From NCBI GenBank assembly GCA_033064195.1, contig JARBJD010000034.1, positions 328,636 through 392,635 of the forward strand: DNA of 64,000 nt, in the 5' to 3' direction. Positions 35,161 to 46,343 of this stretch are shown here, piece after piece. The translations under genes and the position numbers were made by a program. The notes beneath the pieces are model-generated. The model saw nothing but the letters and a program-made list of their open reading frames with translations. It had not been told where the DNA came from and did no database searches. Every line of letters starts with the position of its first letter. Position 1 is the stretch's first letter. This stretch comes from Blattamonas nauphoetae. Its lineage: Eukaryota; Preaxostyla; Oxymonadida.

Positions 35161-36110
35161 TTTGAGATCAATCGATCTCAAAACATTAGGGATTGATCTC
35201 AAGACCATAAACCCTGCTCATCTCAATCGAAAGAATGTCGTGGATGAAATCCAGTTCTTCAAGGATTGTGGATCTGTGTCAGACGAACAACTTTCACTTC
35301 TCGAAGAACTCCAAAAAACAAATGTTGAATCGGAAAAAGAAGCTGACAAAATGAGGAAGGATGTTTCTACTCAGCGTCACCTCGAAAAAATTGCTCAAAC
35401 CACAACGGAGTTGGCAGAGACCACGACACATTTTCAACAACTCTCACAAGCAAGAGAGAAAGAAGTCCACAAAGTGATCGAGAAACAGAAGAGAGTTGAA
35501 TCCTCGAAATCGACAGTGAAAACACGCTCTCAAACGAAGAAAGGGAAGGTCCTAAAAAAAATCACAGGGTCGAAAGAAAATATAGAAAAAGAAAAAGGAA
35601 GTCAGAAAATCATCAATCCCCGGTGCACCAATTGCGAAAGTCAATCAACAAGTTACATCAAGCGGGGTTGTGGATTACCACCAGCGTCTCATCGACCTGT
35701 GGGGGGACAGATATGTGATTGTGAACGGTGAGAGAGTTCATGACAGACCAAATGATTGTCTCTACAATGCAGTCTGGATGTTTCTCACACCTGATGAAAA
35801 ACGAGCCCATCCAGATCTTCGAAGAGATGTCATCAATTGGATGCACCAAGAAGCCAATCAACAACACCTAACCGACAATCTTCGATGGGATGATATGAAC
35901 AAACCAGCAGAGCAACGAATCAGAGAGCTGGAAGAGTTTGCTCAATCGGAGGATAGCGAAGTGGAAGCCATTGCTTGTCTTCTTGAGAAAACTCTTTATG
36001 TTCGCTGTCCTTTCGGGAGTGTGACTGCCTTCAATCCTGGGAAGCCTGTCATCAATATTGGATACATTCCAGGGCATTTCGTGGCAATGTTCAATCGGAG
36101 ACAGCTGTAA
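35161..36110 (+). CDS. Coiled-coil protein with OTU-like cysteine protease domain
   Basis: The first part (to 35622) is a long charged helix, probably a coiled coil, with a basic end. The second part (from 35663) is about 150 residues with an OTU-like catalytic pair: the Cys box RPNDCLYNAVWMF and a C-terminal His box GHFVAMF. OTU proteases cleave ubiquitin-type conjugates, and viral and transposon OTUs also process proteins. The two parts lie in different frames and join exactly through a 40-nt GT-AG intron at 35623-35662 (NPR then GVVDYHQ). The frame has no ATG at 35161; a small first exon ATGGAAGAACA (35080-35090) with a 70-nt intron would supply one, but this is conjecture. Same strand and spacing as the transposase suggest an element gene, not host. 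Confidence 0.65.
35623..35662 (+). other. Candidate 40-nt intron in OTU gene
   Basis: Begins GTGCACCAATTG, ends TTACATCAAG. It brings the coiled-coil frame and the OTU frame together. A frameshift mutation is the alternative. Confidence 0.5.
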
Positions 36111-36909
36111 TCTCTCTTCTTCTATTCTCCTCATCTCACTTCACATTTATTGACTTTTTAAAAAAAATGGTGAATAAAATGCCAGAGAAGTGTCGTACGC
36201 TTTCTTAAATGATAAAAACTCCCACATTCTTGTTTTTCATGTTTTTTTTTGAAATATTTGATTTGTTTTCTGTGTCTGATTCTTTAGACAACGTCTTGCT
36301 GTTAGGCCCACATTCTGGGCATCCTCATTCTGTTTCCATGGCGACTGACATTCACTTCGACACTTGGGGAGGACCATATTAGCGTGAGCCCATGAAATCC
36401 TACCCGACCCAAGTTCCATGAATGATGTCTGCGGACAGCGAGAGGGGAACCAATATCCAAGCAAGAGCGACTTACATCGAGATGACACAGAACCTATGTG
36501 AGGTCAGTTCAATTCAATTATGAAGAGGCGTCGCCGACGGTTATATTGAGAATTTTGGATTTTTTTCGATAAAAGGGTCGGATCAAACATCATTTCTGAA
36601 AAAGAGTTTCTCTGATGTTCTTTGCACTTTTATGCAATCATTTCAAATTAATATGGAGTATTTTTCATGAAAATAATCAATTGAACCGAATTCTCGAAAA
36701 AGATTTGTAGAAACATTTTTATGGGTTGAAAACTTGAGATTTGTGCGAAAGCATCGTGATTTGAGCCTACCACGTTCCGGATACGCAGAGATTTACAAAA
36801 GGTATTGTGTTCCGCAGATAGTTCTTATTGTTCCGCGGATGGTGATCACGTTCCGCAGATGGGGTTGTTCCGCAGATGTGGTGGCGTTCCGCGGATGAGG
36901 ATTCATGCC

Positions 36910-37629
36910 ACAAATGATGGTGATTTCGAATCTGAAAGAAGAGAAAGCGACAGTCACCATCTCACATAAAAAACCACAAACACATAATGTCCAGTAATTT
37001 CAACAATTCAGCCTGAAAAGCGAGAATGAACAGACTGTTCACAACACACCACAAGTCTGGATGAGGGTGTTCCATGACACAATGGAGACAGGAATGGATA
37101 CCAAGCACCAAATGTGTCTGTCTTCACACTTTCTGAAACAATTCCAAAAGTGTTAATAGAATGTCAAAGTCGAAAACAGAACAAGACACCACCTGCCACT
37201 CTCTGCAACTCTCCAAGAGTCTCAATCACAATACTTTCATCATCACTCTTCAATCTTTCGAGAAGGGTCGAGATTTTTGACTGAGATGCAGAAATGGTGA
37301 AAAGTTGGTAATACAACAAACACTAATCCAAATGGTCACAACAGTCATCCGATCATTAGAGCATTGGTCCGTCTGTGAAGATGAACGGATATCGATCCAA
37401 CCCTTACTTTGCATGAAACAGATACTGTTGTTACGAACTCTTTTTTCCATGAAATAATGTCGAATATTGAAGCATATCTATTTTTGCATCGTTTCCAGGC
37501 TGTTCGCTGACCCAGAGATCAAATGAATGAAGAACAGACGAGTGAAGTGGTCAAACATGATTGCTTTCAACAGGAACGAACATAAAGAGTAAAGGCACAA
37601 AGAGCAACAGAACAAAAACGAACATAAAT
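36910..37629. other. No gene seen
   Basis: Only short frames. This is the 3' flank of the surface-protein gene (minus strand). The gene's C-terminus may once have continued here, but I see no recognisable domain or membrane anchor. Confidence 0.4.
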
Positions 37630-40600
37630 TCAGTGGAGAACTATGCTTCCCAGGCTACACTTGTCCACAACACACCCTCGCCTGTCAGTTCGGACAGGCT
37701 GTCCTTCTCCAACCACAACTCCCCCGTCGAACACCCCGTCGCTCGCAAAGTGCTCGCACGTGCAGTTCGAGAGGGCCACTTTCGGAAGTTTCACCAAACC
37801 TGAGTTGTCGTGGCTAACAATCGCAAACGCACTTCCACCCACAAATTGCGACGAAGAGGAGAGAGAGTGGGGGAGGTCGGTGTTGATCAGCGAGCAGCTT
37901 GTGAACGAGGAAAGAGAAAGGTCGGCGCAGGAAGGGGGGAGAGAGCGAGGGACTGGTGTCTGTCTCGCCATCTCAACCAGCACACATCCTCCACCGACAA
38001 TCCTCCTTCCTCCTCTTTCGGACAGCGACAGAACAGTCGAGCATGACACGAAACGGCATTTCTTGATTGAGGTTGTGCAGCCTGCCATCTTCACCCGAAT
38101 CAGACTCCCAAACTCTCTTCCACCGCATCCGACGAAAGCTGTGTCTTCAACTGAAACGTCTCCGCGTGTGCTCCCCCACACAACCGCTCCGGCGTCGAAC
38201 GATGTGGACGAGAACGACGACGAGGCGATGGAGATTCTGCTTTGGTCGCCACAAACAACCAGACTGGCCTTTCCAACGAAGGAGAGGGCGGATGTGGCGA
38301 GGGCGACAGCGGAGAACGAAGACGACGAGCTGGCTGAGACGAGAGAGACGGAGAGAGGAGCGGACGATGAGATCGAGCACGACGTCAGAACAAGTCGAGA
38401 TGAGGACATCAGCGAGAACACAAATCGAGTCGATCTTTGAGCAGAGAAGGAAGAAAACACAATTTGAGAAAACGTCAGTGTTTGGAGAGAGAGCGACACC
38501 ATCGCATTCGGACCTGAAGAGATCGACGTTCCAGACTCGCTCGATTCGTCACTCACACTGCACAGCAACTCGCCGCTCGACCCACTCCCTCGAACGTGCA
38601 CAGTCGTGGATGGTTGGGAAGCCAGCGAACAACTCCGCCCGATCGTCGCCTTCTTCACAATCTCAACTGTGAAGGGACCCGTTTGTTCTTTCGTCCATTC
38701 CAGGCAGCGATGGAGTGTTCGGAAGGGACTCGCGAATGTCCCGTCAGCGTCATCGCTTCCGTTCTCTCCGACGGCAATCACGTGCGACTTGAGGATGGGC
38801 AACAGCGACATCTCATTCGACTCGCTGTCCATTCCCCACAAGTCCGCGTCTTCAGCCGTGTCAAACGATCCCGCCCATCTGCTCGCCACAATCACTTCCG
38901 ACAGATCCTTCGCAATGACGTACACGTGATGCCCACTTCGAACGGCGTGGTTGGCATCCGCACCAGTTCCGAAGACGGTGTCGATGAGCGAGTATTGCGA
39001 TGGGCTCGACATTCCAAGCAGATCCATCCAGATCGCTCCTCCATTCAGCGACGACGAACACTTCTTGAACGATGTCGATTGGAGCGAGAGCGAGCCAGTT
39101 GTCAGTGTGATACTCAGCGCTCCTCCATCAGCTGTCGATGTGCACGAGGTGAAGGCGACAGCGGAGAGAGACAGGCTGGCCCCACTCCCAAGTGTGGCTG
39201 AGATAGCTGATCCAGGCACCGATGACGAGATTGACCAAAAATGACTTTCAGAGATGTCTACTTTGCCGGCTGACTGAACAACCACGCTGGATGTGAACGA
39301 CGAGGAGAGGATGGTGGCGTCCAATTCCACTTTCGAGAGCGACAGACTGCCTCCAGTCACACGAGCGAGCGGAACAGACATGACTCTGGATGAACCAGAC
39401 AAGAAGGGGGTGAGGGAGGAGAAGGAAATGGAGAGAGTGTTGGCTGGAACGACGAAGATGGACGAGGTGAAGAATCCAGACAGATTGGATGTGTCGATTG
39501 TGCTGGTTGAGAACGAGAGTGACGACGACGTGGAGTCTGCAAGCGCTGCAGTTGAACCTGCGTTTGTTGAGCTGTTGAAGACGACTTTCGTGTTCGACAC
39601 TGTTGCGGAGAATGTCGAGCCCAACGATAACTTCAAAAGGGGGACAGATGATGAAGTTGAGCCAGAAAAGGAGATTGCCGTGTTGGATGTGAGTGATCCT
39701 GCCGCACTTGTGATGAGAGTCGCTGTTGATGCTGTGAATGTGGATGTTGATGGTCCGCTGATCAACGCGAGTGTCAGCTCAGAAGATGACGAGGGAGAGG
39801 AAGTGGTGGAGAAGGATGTGAACGAGACCTTCCCAACACTGACAAGAGTGCATGATGAAGAAGGGGAGATGGAGACGAGAGTGTCGGGGAGAGTGCCTGT
39901 GAAGGAACAGGAACTGAAAATGACATCGCCGACTGAGATTGAGGAAGAGGTGATGCTGATTGCGGGTGACGAGAAGGAGAGGTCTGACACTCGAAGTCCG
40001 TCGGTTGTGATGGCTCCTGTTGCCGAGACGGTGATCAGAGTCTGAGCAGCCACGACAGAGCCAGATGACTTGAAGGAGCACGATTGAAGGACGAAGGAGC
40101 CGGTTGAGGTGGAGAGGAGGGCAGTCGACGAGGAGAGAGGTGTTTCGAAAGCAAAGTCGATTCTGCTGATGGCGGCTGTTTTCGTGTCTGTGATCGTCAG
40201 GCTGGACACTTCAGTGACTTGAAGAGTGGCTTGGTTTGATTCGTGTTCTGGTTGGATGGAACACCCTGCGATGTCTGTCGTCCCCTTCAGATGAGCGGAC
40301 ACCATCACAAACACTGTCATCCCACTCAGCGTCATCCTACTCCCAGCATACGTCACAGACTGACACGGAGCATCCTGCGATCCACAGTCCTCTTCATCAG
40401 ATTTGGAACTGTTCACGAACAGCTTCGTTCGGACAGCGATGTAGAAAGGGATCCCCAACTCCTGCGGCTTGAACGACGAATCGCGTGAGAAGCATCTGAA
40501 GCGAAGATTGTCTGCTGCGTTGTTCTGCCACGACACTTGAACGTGGTCTTCGGTGAGGTATTCAGATTCCTTGTTGAGGGTGGGTGTGGATATGAAGATG

Positions 40601-43600
40601 TCAGCTGCGCGGTTGGCTTCCCCGCCTGCGAAGGTGAGCCCGCTCAAAGTGTATGTCTTCGCGTTGTCCTGCAGATGGATGAACAGAGCGGCTCCGACGT
40701 TCTCCAATGCAGATCCGAGTTTGCAGTTTGTGAAGGAGGACGACGAGAGGGTGAGCGACGATGTCGATTCCAAGTCGGCGTGGATGGCTGCGCCTGTGTT
40801 GAGTGTGGAGTGGATGTTGTTGAATTCGCATCCTGTCGCTGTGAGTGATCCTCCGATGATGTTGACGAGTCTGCCGTTCTGTGCTGATCCTGTCCCTTTT
40901 AGAATGCAGTTGGTCAGTGTGGCTGATCCCGAGCCATCAACTTCGATCAGATGCCACGTGTCAGTCGAGTCAACGTTGAGTGTGAGTGATATCGCAGACA
41001 CGGAGAGTGTTCCTGTTGTCACTTTCATGTTGGCTGTTTGAAAAAAGGTTGGTTTGATGAAAGAGACGCTGGTTGACGACGATCCCCCTCCTTCAATTCG
41101 GACAGTCTTCATGTTGACGAGAATGCTTGTCTCATCTCCATTCGAAGACGAGTATTCTCCTGCTGCCACAATCACTTTGTAGTTTGCTTTCACTTTGTTC
41201 CCACCGTATGTCACTGTCTTGCACTGATTTGATGTGTCTCCACAATTCCACACGTTCGATCCAGATGTGGCGACATAAACATCGGCATCCTTTGATTCCA
41301 CTATTGCCCCATAAACATGACCAGACGTACCCAATTGGACATTCTGAGTGCCTCCCTCAGAGACGCTGTTGGTGAGAAAACTATCTATTCGTTTGGTTTG
41401 GATACCATCTTCATCGTTGAAACCGGAGACAAAATAGGCATATCCATCGTAGTCTTGATTTGTGAATCTTTGACAAGCAATCATCACGTTTTGCCCTCCT
41501 GATTGATCATTTTTGATGGTGGACACTTTACGAGAGAAGTACAGGGTGGTCAGTGAAAACTTGGGCAGCCCGTTTCTCACTACTCAGAAGGATATCGAGT
41601 TTGCCATTGTCAGTGGTAATTCGTTTTGTCATATTTCATCAGTAGTCAGTTTTTCACAGTTTTGAAAAAAATGTTCAACTTATAGTGGCGTCACCAATTC
41701 GTTCCATGTCAACAATTCGTGCTTTTTTCTGGAATGATCACTTTTGGTCAAACTAAGAAAAAAATAAAATTTTAGAATTTTCTTCCCACTGGATCCCAAA
41801 AAATCCTCACAATAGCTCTTTTCAACCACTTTTTTCATGTGTTCTCGTCATAACTTCACAACCTGTGAACCGATTTTGATGAAATTTTCCACTGAAACGT
41901 TTGTTTGGTGAAATGAACATTTAGAAAAAAAATTGGAAAAAAAATCATGGGTATCTGGGACGATATGAAAAAAGGCTGTTTTTCGCCCAGAAAAATATCA
42001 TGGGAAAAAATTTTTTATTTTTTTGAGTGTCTTTTATCGATATGTTTACGAAAATAATGCTTTTTCTTCGGTCTCAAACGGATGTCTGGATATGGAAAAA
42101 TGATCGTCGAAAGTTTGGAAAATGTGTGGCGTTTCGCTGTATAACGTGTTTTGAGGTTTTCTCAGGATCCAGTGGGAAGAAAATTCTAAAATTTTATTTT
42201 TTTCTTAGTTTGACCAAAAGTGATAATTCCAGAAAAAAGCACGAATTGTTGACATCGAACGTATTGGTGACACCACTATTAGGTTTTTTCGGCTTGATCG
42301 AGCCCATGATCAAATGTCTTCGTCTGAGTTTAGGATTCGAGATCGAACTCTGATCGAATTCTGCTGGAGGATGCAGCTTCACTACAAAGAGGCACACGCA
42401 CTACTAGAAACTTACTATCCAGAAGACAGACCATGTTTGGAGACATGTCGGAAAGTGATGAAAGACTTGGACAGCGGCATATTCTCAGTCTCAGGACAAA
42501 TCCCAAAACATGTCAGATCAAATCTCACCCTCATTAACGCTTTGACGCAAATTTTAAACGAAGATACTTCCCTATCTCTGAGAGCAATGTGGAGAATCAC
42601 GGGATTTCACCCTCAAACCATCAAGAAATGCCTCTTCGACCATTTTGGCCTCATCAGACGGTTTACAAGGTGGGTACCACACATTCTAACAGAGTCACAG
42701 AAAAGTAACCGGATCCAGTTGGCGCAAGATCTCATCCTCATTCTGAAAAAGCAAAAAGAAAAAGGCTGGAAATACTTGATTACAGGAGACGAAAGCTGGG
42801 TTAAATGGACGAATCCACATTCTTTTGTGTGGCTTCGTCCATCCGATCCTCGACCAGTGAGGGAGAGGATCAGTATTGGAAGTGGCAAGACAATGTTGGT
42901 GGCCTTCTTCGGTATCAACTTCACTTTTTTCAGATTAATACCCAGAGGCAAAGGGATTACAGCACAAGTCTTTGTTGACGATATTTTGGATAAAATGGAG
43001 GACGACATCGTGTTGCAGGATTCTTTCGATCTCGACAACTTTGAGCACTTTCTACACGTTGACAACGCACCATGCCATAATTCAAAGCTTGTTCGAAAAT
43101 ATCTCGAAACGTCTCTATTTACGAAAATTTCCCACCCCCCATACAGCCCAGATCTCGCCCCGTGCGATTTCTGGCTGTTTGGGGAGTTGAAGATGCGTCT
43201 CAAGGGAATTCACGTGAAATCAGATGCGGAATTGACCAAACACATCACTTCTTTTATGGCCGAGCAGACGACTGAAAAACGAATTCGTGTTTTCGAGAAT
43301 TGGATTCGAAGATGTGAACAGGTGGTTGAGAATCAAGGAGAATACATCTGACGATCGCACTTTGTACTCTTTTTCTTTTCTCATTGTATTTCAGCAGGCT
43401 TCATTCATCTCGTTTTTGAATCACTATATCACTCACATTGGGACCGACATTCATCGTTTTACTTTTTCTCACTACACAAGAACGTTTATCGAAGCAACAT
43501 CTCTCCAAAATGATTCTAATACACTCATGAGGGAGATGGTCGGTTTATTTCATAATTTATCACTTCTTCGGAGAGTTCTCACATTGTGACTCGTGTCGTT

Positions 43601-46029
43601 CATCTCGTTCTCGAGATTCTGACATACGAACATTGGATTGAGAATGTTTTTCACAGACAAAATTGAACAAATCAACGAAAACTAGGTGAAATGATGTGAA
43701 AACAACTTGTTACTCGATGGGAAATGTCGCCCAAGTTTTCACTGATCACCCTGTAACAAAGGAAATGATGAAAAGAGACAAAAGGAAACCTGTAGTGCCG
43801 AGAAACAGGCAATTCACCATTCTGAAGAAATCCGGTGGTGCACAACCGTACGGCCAGAGAACAATCCCTCCTCCGAACGACGGAGCAAGGCAGGACTCGA
43901 AGAGACACGCGCTGATCAGATAATACGAAGACTGCAGTTCAATCCACATCGCGCCTCCTCCGCCGTTCAATCTTTGGTTTTCTGGTGTATGTGGATCAGC
44001 CTGAAATAATGTGTATTGGCCCTTTTCTTCGAGCCACGACAGGCAGATGGCCTTGCACGAGTAGAATGCGCTGTCAGACACTGTGAGCTGTGCTGCGGTG
44101 GTCGCAATGGCTCCTCCCGAATGTCCTGTGCATTCTGTGAAGGTCGTTCCGGCGACGACGACCTTGCCGTTCGATGCGTGGATGGCTCCTCCTTTGAAGC
44201 TGCTGGATGAGGTGCATGTGGTGAAAGCGCAGTTTGTGACGGTGAGGACGGCAGAGGCATCGGAGGGCTTGAATTGGATCGCTCCTCCTTCCCCATTTCG
44301 GGTGAGTGAGGCGAAGATATCCCCGATGAATGACGTGGTTGCTGTGAGAGTCTGCTGGACTTCGTTAGTCAAAGTGAAGTGGGAGAATGAGCAATTAAGA
44401 GTGGAAAGTGTCTGGAAACGGTTGTTGCTGTAAAGGGCGCCTGTGCAGCAGGCATCGCATCGATCAAAGTTCGACGAGTCGATCACGCCGGAATCTGTGA
44501 CATCATCCGACCAAACACTGTCCATGCTGTTTGCGAGGAGGGAGGTCGAAATATTCGAGAAAGTGGACGAGATGAGGTTGAAACGAGAGAACAGTCCCGA
44601 CGAGATGAACGGAGTGTCCTGATTCAGAGAAGTTGAGAGAACTTCAAGACGAAACAGTGAGACTGTTGTTTGTTTGTGTGTCGACTGAATTAGGGGAGAT
44701 ACATGACTCGAGTGGTCGGATGAGCGAATGGAAATGTCAACCAGATTGAGTGTTCCTCCGTGGCTGACAAACGAGGGCGATAATGGTGTGTTGATGAGCA
44801 GGACGCAGTTCTGCATGCTCAACGTGCTGCAGTCGTCCAATATTGAAACAGATTCATTTCCTGTTTGTGAGAGCGAGACTCAGTCACGGACAAAAGAAAG
44901 TGGTCACCCCTTCCTGCATTTATGATCAGATGATTTTTCATACTTTTTTCGAAAACACTTCGCCCCTTTGAATTACAGCAATTTTTCAAAAATAAAACAC
45001 AATAGAGTCTGTGAAGTGAAAATCGAGATGTTCGACTGATGCGTCCTGGGAGGCACTTCCGATCGCGGCCGTCAGAATCCGTCTCCTCTTCCGAGGAGAG
45101 GAGACGTGATGTTTATAGTCTGTTACTCCACTGAGAACAGACTACTTCCACTCCTCGCGGAGATACCGTTCGAATTGTGTTGAAAATGTGTGTTTTCTAT
45201 CTTCTTTATCTCTCTTCAGTCAGCTTTGTAGAAGCACCAAACACTCTCTCTGAGGATGTTATTGCATATTCTCACTTTCCCTCAATTACAATGACGTGAT
45301 GTAAAAACAATGATATTCGCACATTTTCACGGACATTCGTTCACACCACATTTGTTAGCTTTCTATCGAACGAGGACAGAATAAGCATTCTGACAACGAG
45401 TTAAAGAGAATGGAAGAGTTGCACAGTCGTTTGAAGAGAGATAAAGAAAAAAAGGATCACACATTTTCAACACAATTCGAACGGTATCTCCGCGAGGAGT
45501 GGAAGTAGTCTGTTCTCAGTGGAGTAACAGACTATAAACATCACGTCTCCTCTTCCGAGGAGAGGAGACGGATTATGACCGCCGCGATCGGAAGTGCCTC
45601 CCAGGACGCATCAGTCGAACATCTCGATTTTCACTTCACAGACTCTATTGTGTTTTATTTTTGAAAAATTGCTGTAATTCAAAGGGGCGAAGTGTTTTCG
45701 AAAAAAGTATGAAAAATCATCTGATCATAAATGCAGGAAGGGGTGACCACTTACTTTTGTCCGTGACTGACTGTCAAAATCTCGAATGTGGAATTCCGCA
45801 GGTCGAAGAGGGTAGGAACGATCAGCGATGATCGGATGGTTGTATTATTGTGTCCTTGGAGAGAAGTAGATATGGAGTCAAGTCCGAGGTTGTTCGACGA
45901 ATATGTTGTGGATTCGAGTGAGATGAACGAGGAGACATTCAAAATCACCGATGGACATTGAAAAAAGTCATCAAGAGAACGACTACGCGCATGACAAAAA
46001 AAGATGCCGATAAATAGTCCAATGAACAT
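37630..46029 (-). CDS. Large secreted/surface beta-helix protein, split by two transposons
   Basis: Three minus-strand pieces: 46029-45770, 44877-43754 and 41580-37630 (with its upstream edge at 41541). The start ATG at 46029 opens a signal peptide (MFIGLFIGIFFCHA). The body is Ser/Thr-rich with recurring GGAI, GGAM and GGAL motifs and NC-F repeats, as in polymorphic outer-membrane-type right-handed parallel beta-helices. A region with ADVYVATSGSNVWNCGD and CKTVTYGG occurs twice in related form. Removing the 889-bp MITE plus one ACT restores the frame exactly (ILTV then SLSQTG). Removing the mariner plus one TA leaves a one-base offset, so the gene is probably dead as it stands, or a further small change lies near that site. 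No C-terminal membrane helix is seen. I recognise the family from oxymonads by memory; its function is unknown, presumably cell-surface. Confidence 0.75.
41683..42278. mobile_element. 596-bp MITE, TTA target, Harbinger-like
   Basis: Flanked by TTA (41680-41682 and 42279-42281). Ends TAGTGG(C/T)GTCACCAAT, with long near-perfect arms (about 120 bp, through GTCAACAATTCGTGC and beyond). A 3-bp TTA target is typical of PIF/Harbinger. It lies between the mariner's left end and its ATG. Confidence 0.8.
42314..43351 (+). CDS. mariner transposase, intact DD34D
   Basis: 345 residues, the normal mariner size. Catalytic residues are D159 in ITGDESWV, D250 in HVDNAPCHNS and D285 in HPPYSPDLAPCDFWLFG, which gives the mariner DD34D spacing. 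The N-terminal helix-turn-helix region has WRMQLHYKEAHALLETYY and the second-domain motif MWRITGFHPQTIKKC. The start is the ATG at 42314, 36 bases after the nested MITE. No stop or frameshift. It cuts and pastes the element at TA dinucleotides. Confidence 0.93.
   Translation: MSSSEFRIRDRTLIEFCWRMQLHYKEAHALLETYYPEDRPCLETCRKVMKDLDSGIFSVSGQIPKHVRSNLTLINALTQILNEDTSLSLRAMWRITGFHPQTIKKCLFDHFGLIRRFTRWVPHILTESQKSNRIQLAQDLILILKKQKEKGWKYLITGDESWVKWTNPHSFVWLRPSDPRPVRERISIGSGKTMLVAFFGINFTFFRLIPRGKGITAQVFVDDILDKMEDDIVLQDSFDLDNFEHFLHVDNAPCHNSKLVRKYLETSLFTKISHPPYSPDLAPCDFWLFGELKMRLKGIHVKSDAELTKHITSFMAEQTTEKRIRVFENWIRRCEQVVENQGEYI
44881..45769. mobile_element. 889-bp MITE with ~320-bp arms
   Basis: Flanked by ACT (44878-44880 and 45770-45772). 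Ends CAGTCACGGACAAAAG and complement. The two arms match over about 320 bp with only a few differences, including the GGAGGCACTTCCGATCGCGG-like segments. No coding capacity. The 3-bp target plus CAGTCAC ends do not fit a standard superfamily cleanly. The near-identical arms suggest recent movement. Confidence 0.88.
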
Positions 46030-46343
46030 CTTGGCGAGGATCTGAAAACTGAATTTGGGGGCAGATCGAATGTATTTCAAATGATCTGTTTGGTCTCCAT
46101 TTCAAAGAGTCCAGGTTGAGATAGCGATCTCATTGTTCTTCCACCTCACCCACACTTCATGAACCAAGCAGCGAATAGTTTTGGAATGGTGACAAAGAAA
46201 GCACTGACCATCATCGTAGGGAAGGGCAAAAGGAGAGTAATGTAGTGTGTATCAAATTTGTCTCGTCGGATAACATTGTTTTGGGATGATGCTTCAGGCA
46301 AATTCTGGAAACTCAATGTGAGCATCTTTTTTAAATCTCAACG

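Larger units (their letters stand above)
33565..36909 (+). mobile_element. Merlin/IS1595-like element carrying an OTU-like gene
   Basis: The 3.3-kb unit has inverted ends GGCATGAATCC and complement (33565 and 36909), inside which both terminal repeats (about 120 bp) carry five or six spaced copies of CATCCGCGGAACA. The flanks ACAGATCAG and ACAAATGAT could be a worn 9-bp target copy, which would fit Merlin, but they match at only about six positions. It contains an IS1595-type transposase gene and a second gene ending in an OTU-type cysteine protease-like domain, both on the plus strand. Confidence 0.8.
41542..43753 (+). mobile_element. mariner element with a nested MITE
   Basis: TA on both sides (41540-41541 and 43754-43755). 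Ends CAGGGTG(G/A)TCAGTGAAAAC followed by TTGGGC, inverted. Without the nested 596-bp MITE and its target copy the element is about 1.6 kb. The transposase inside is complete, so this copy may still be, or recently was, active. Confidence 0.92.

Noticed and set aside
37643-40045. Plus-strand frames of 200-265 codons
   Set aside because: Shadows of the surface-protein gene on the minus strand; low-complexity E/D/V-rich complement of Ser codons.
42613-43203. Minus-strand 196-codon frame
   Set aside because: Shadow of the intact mariner transposase on the other strand.
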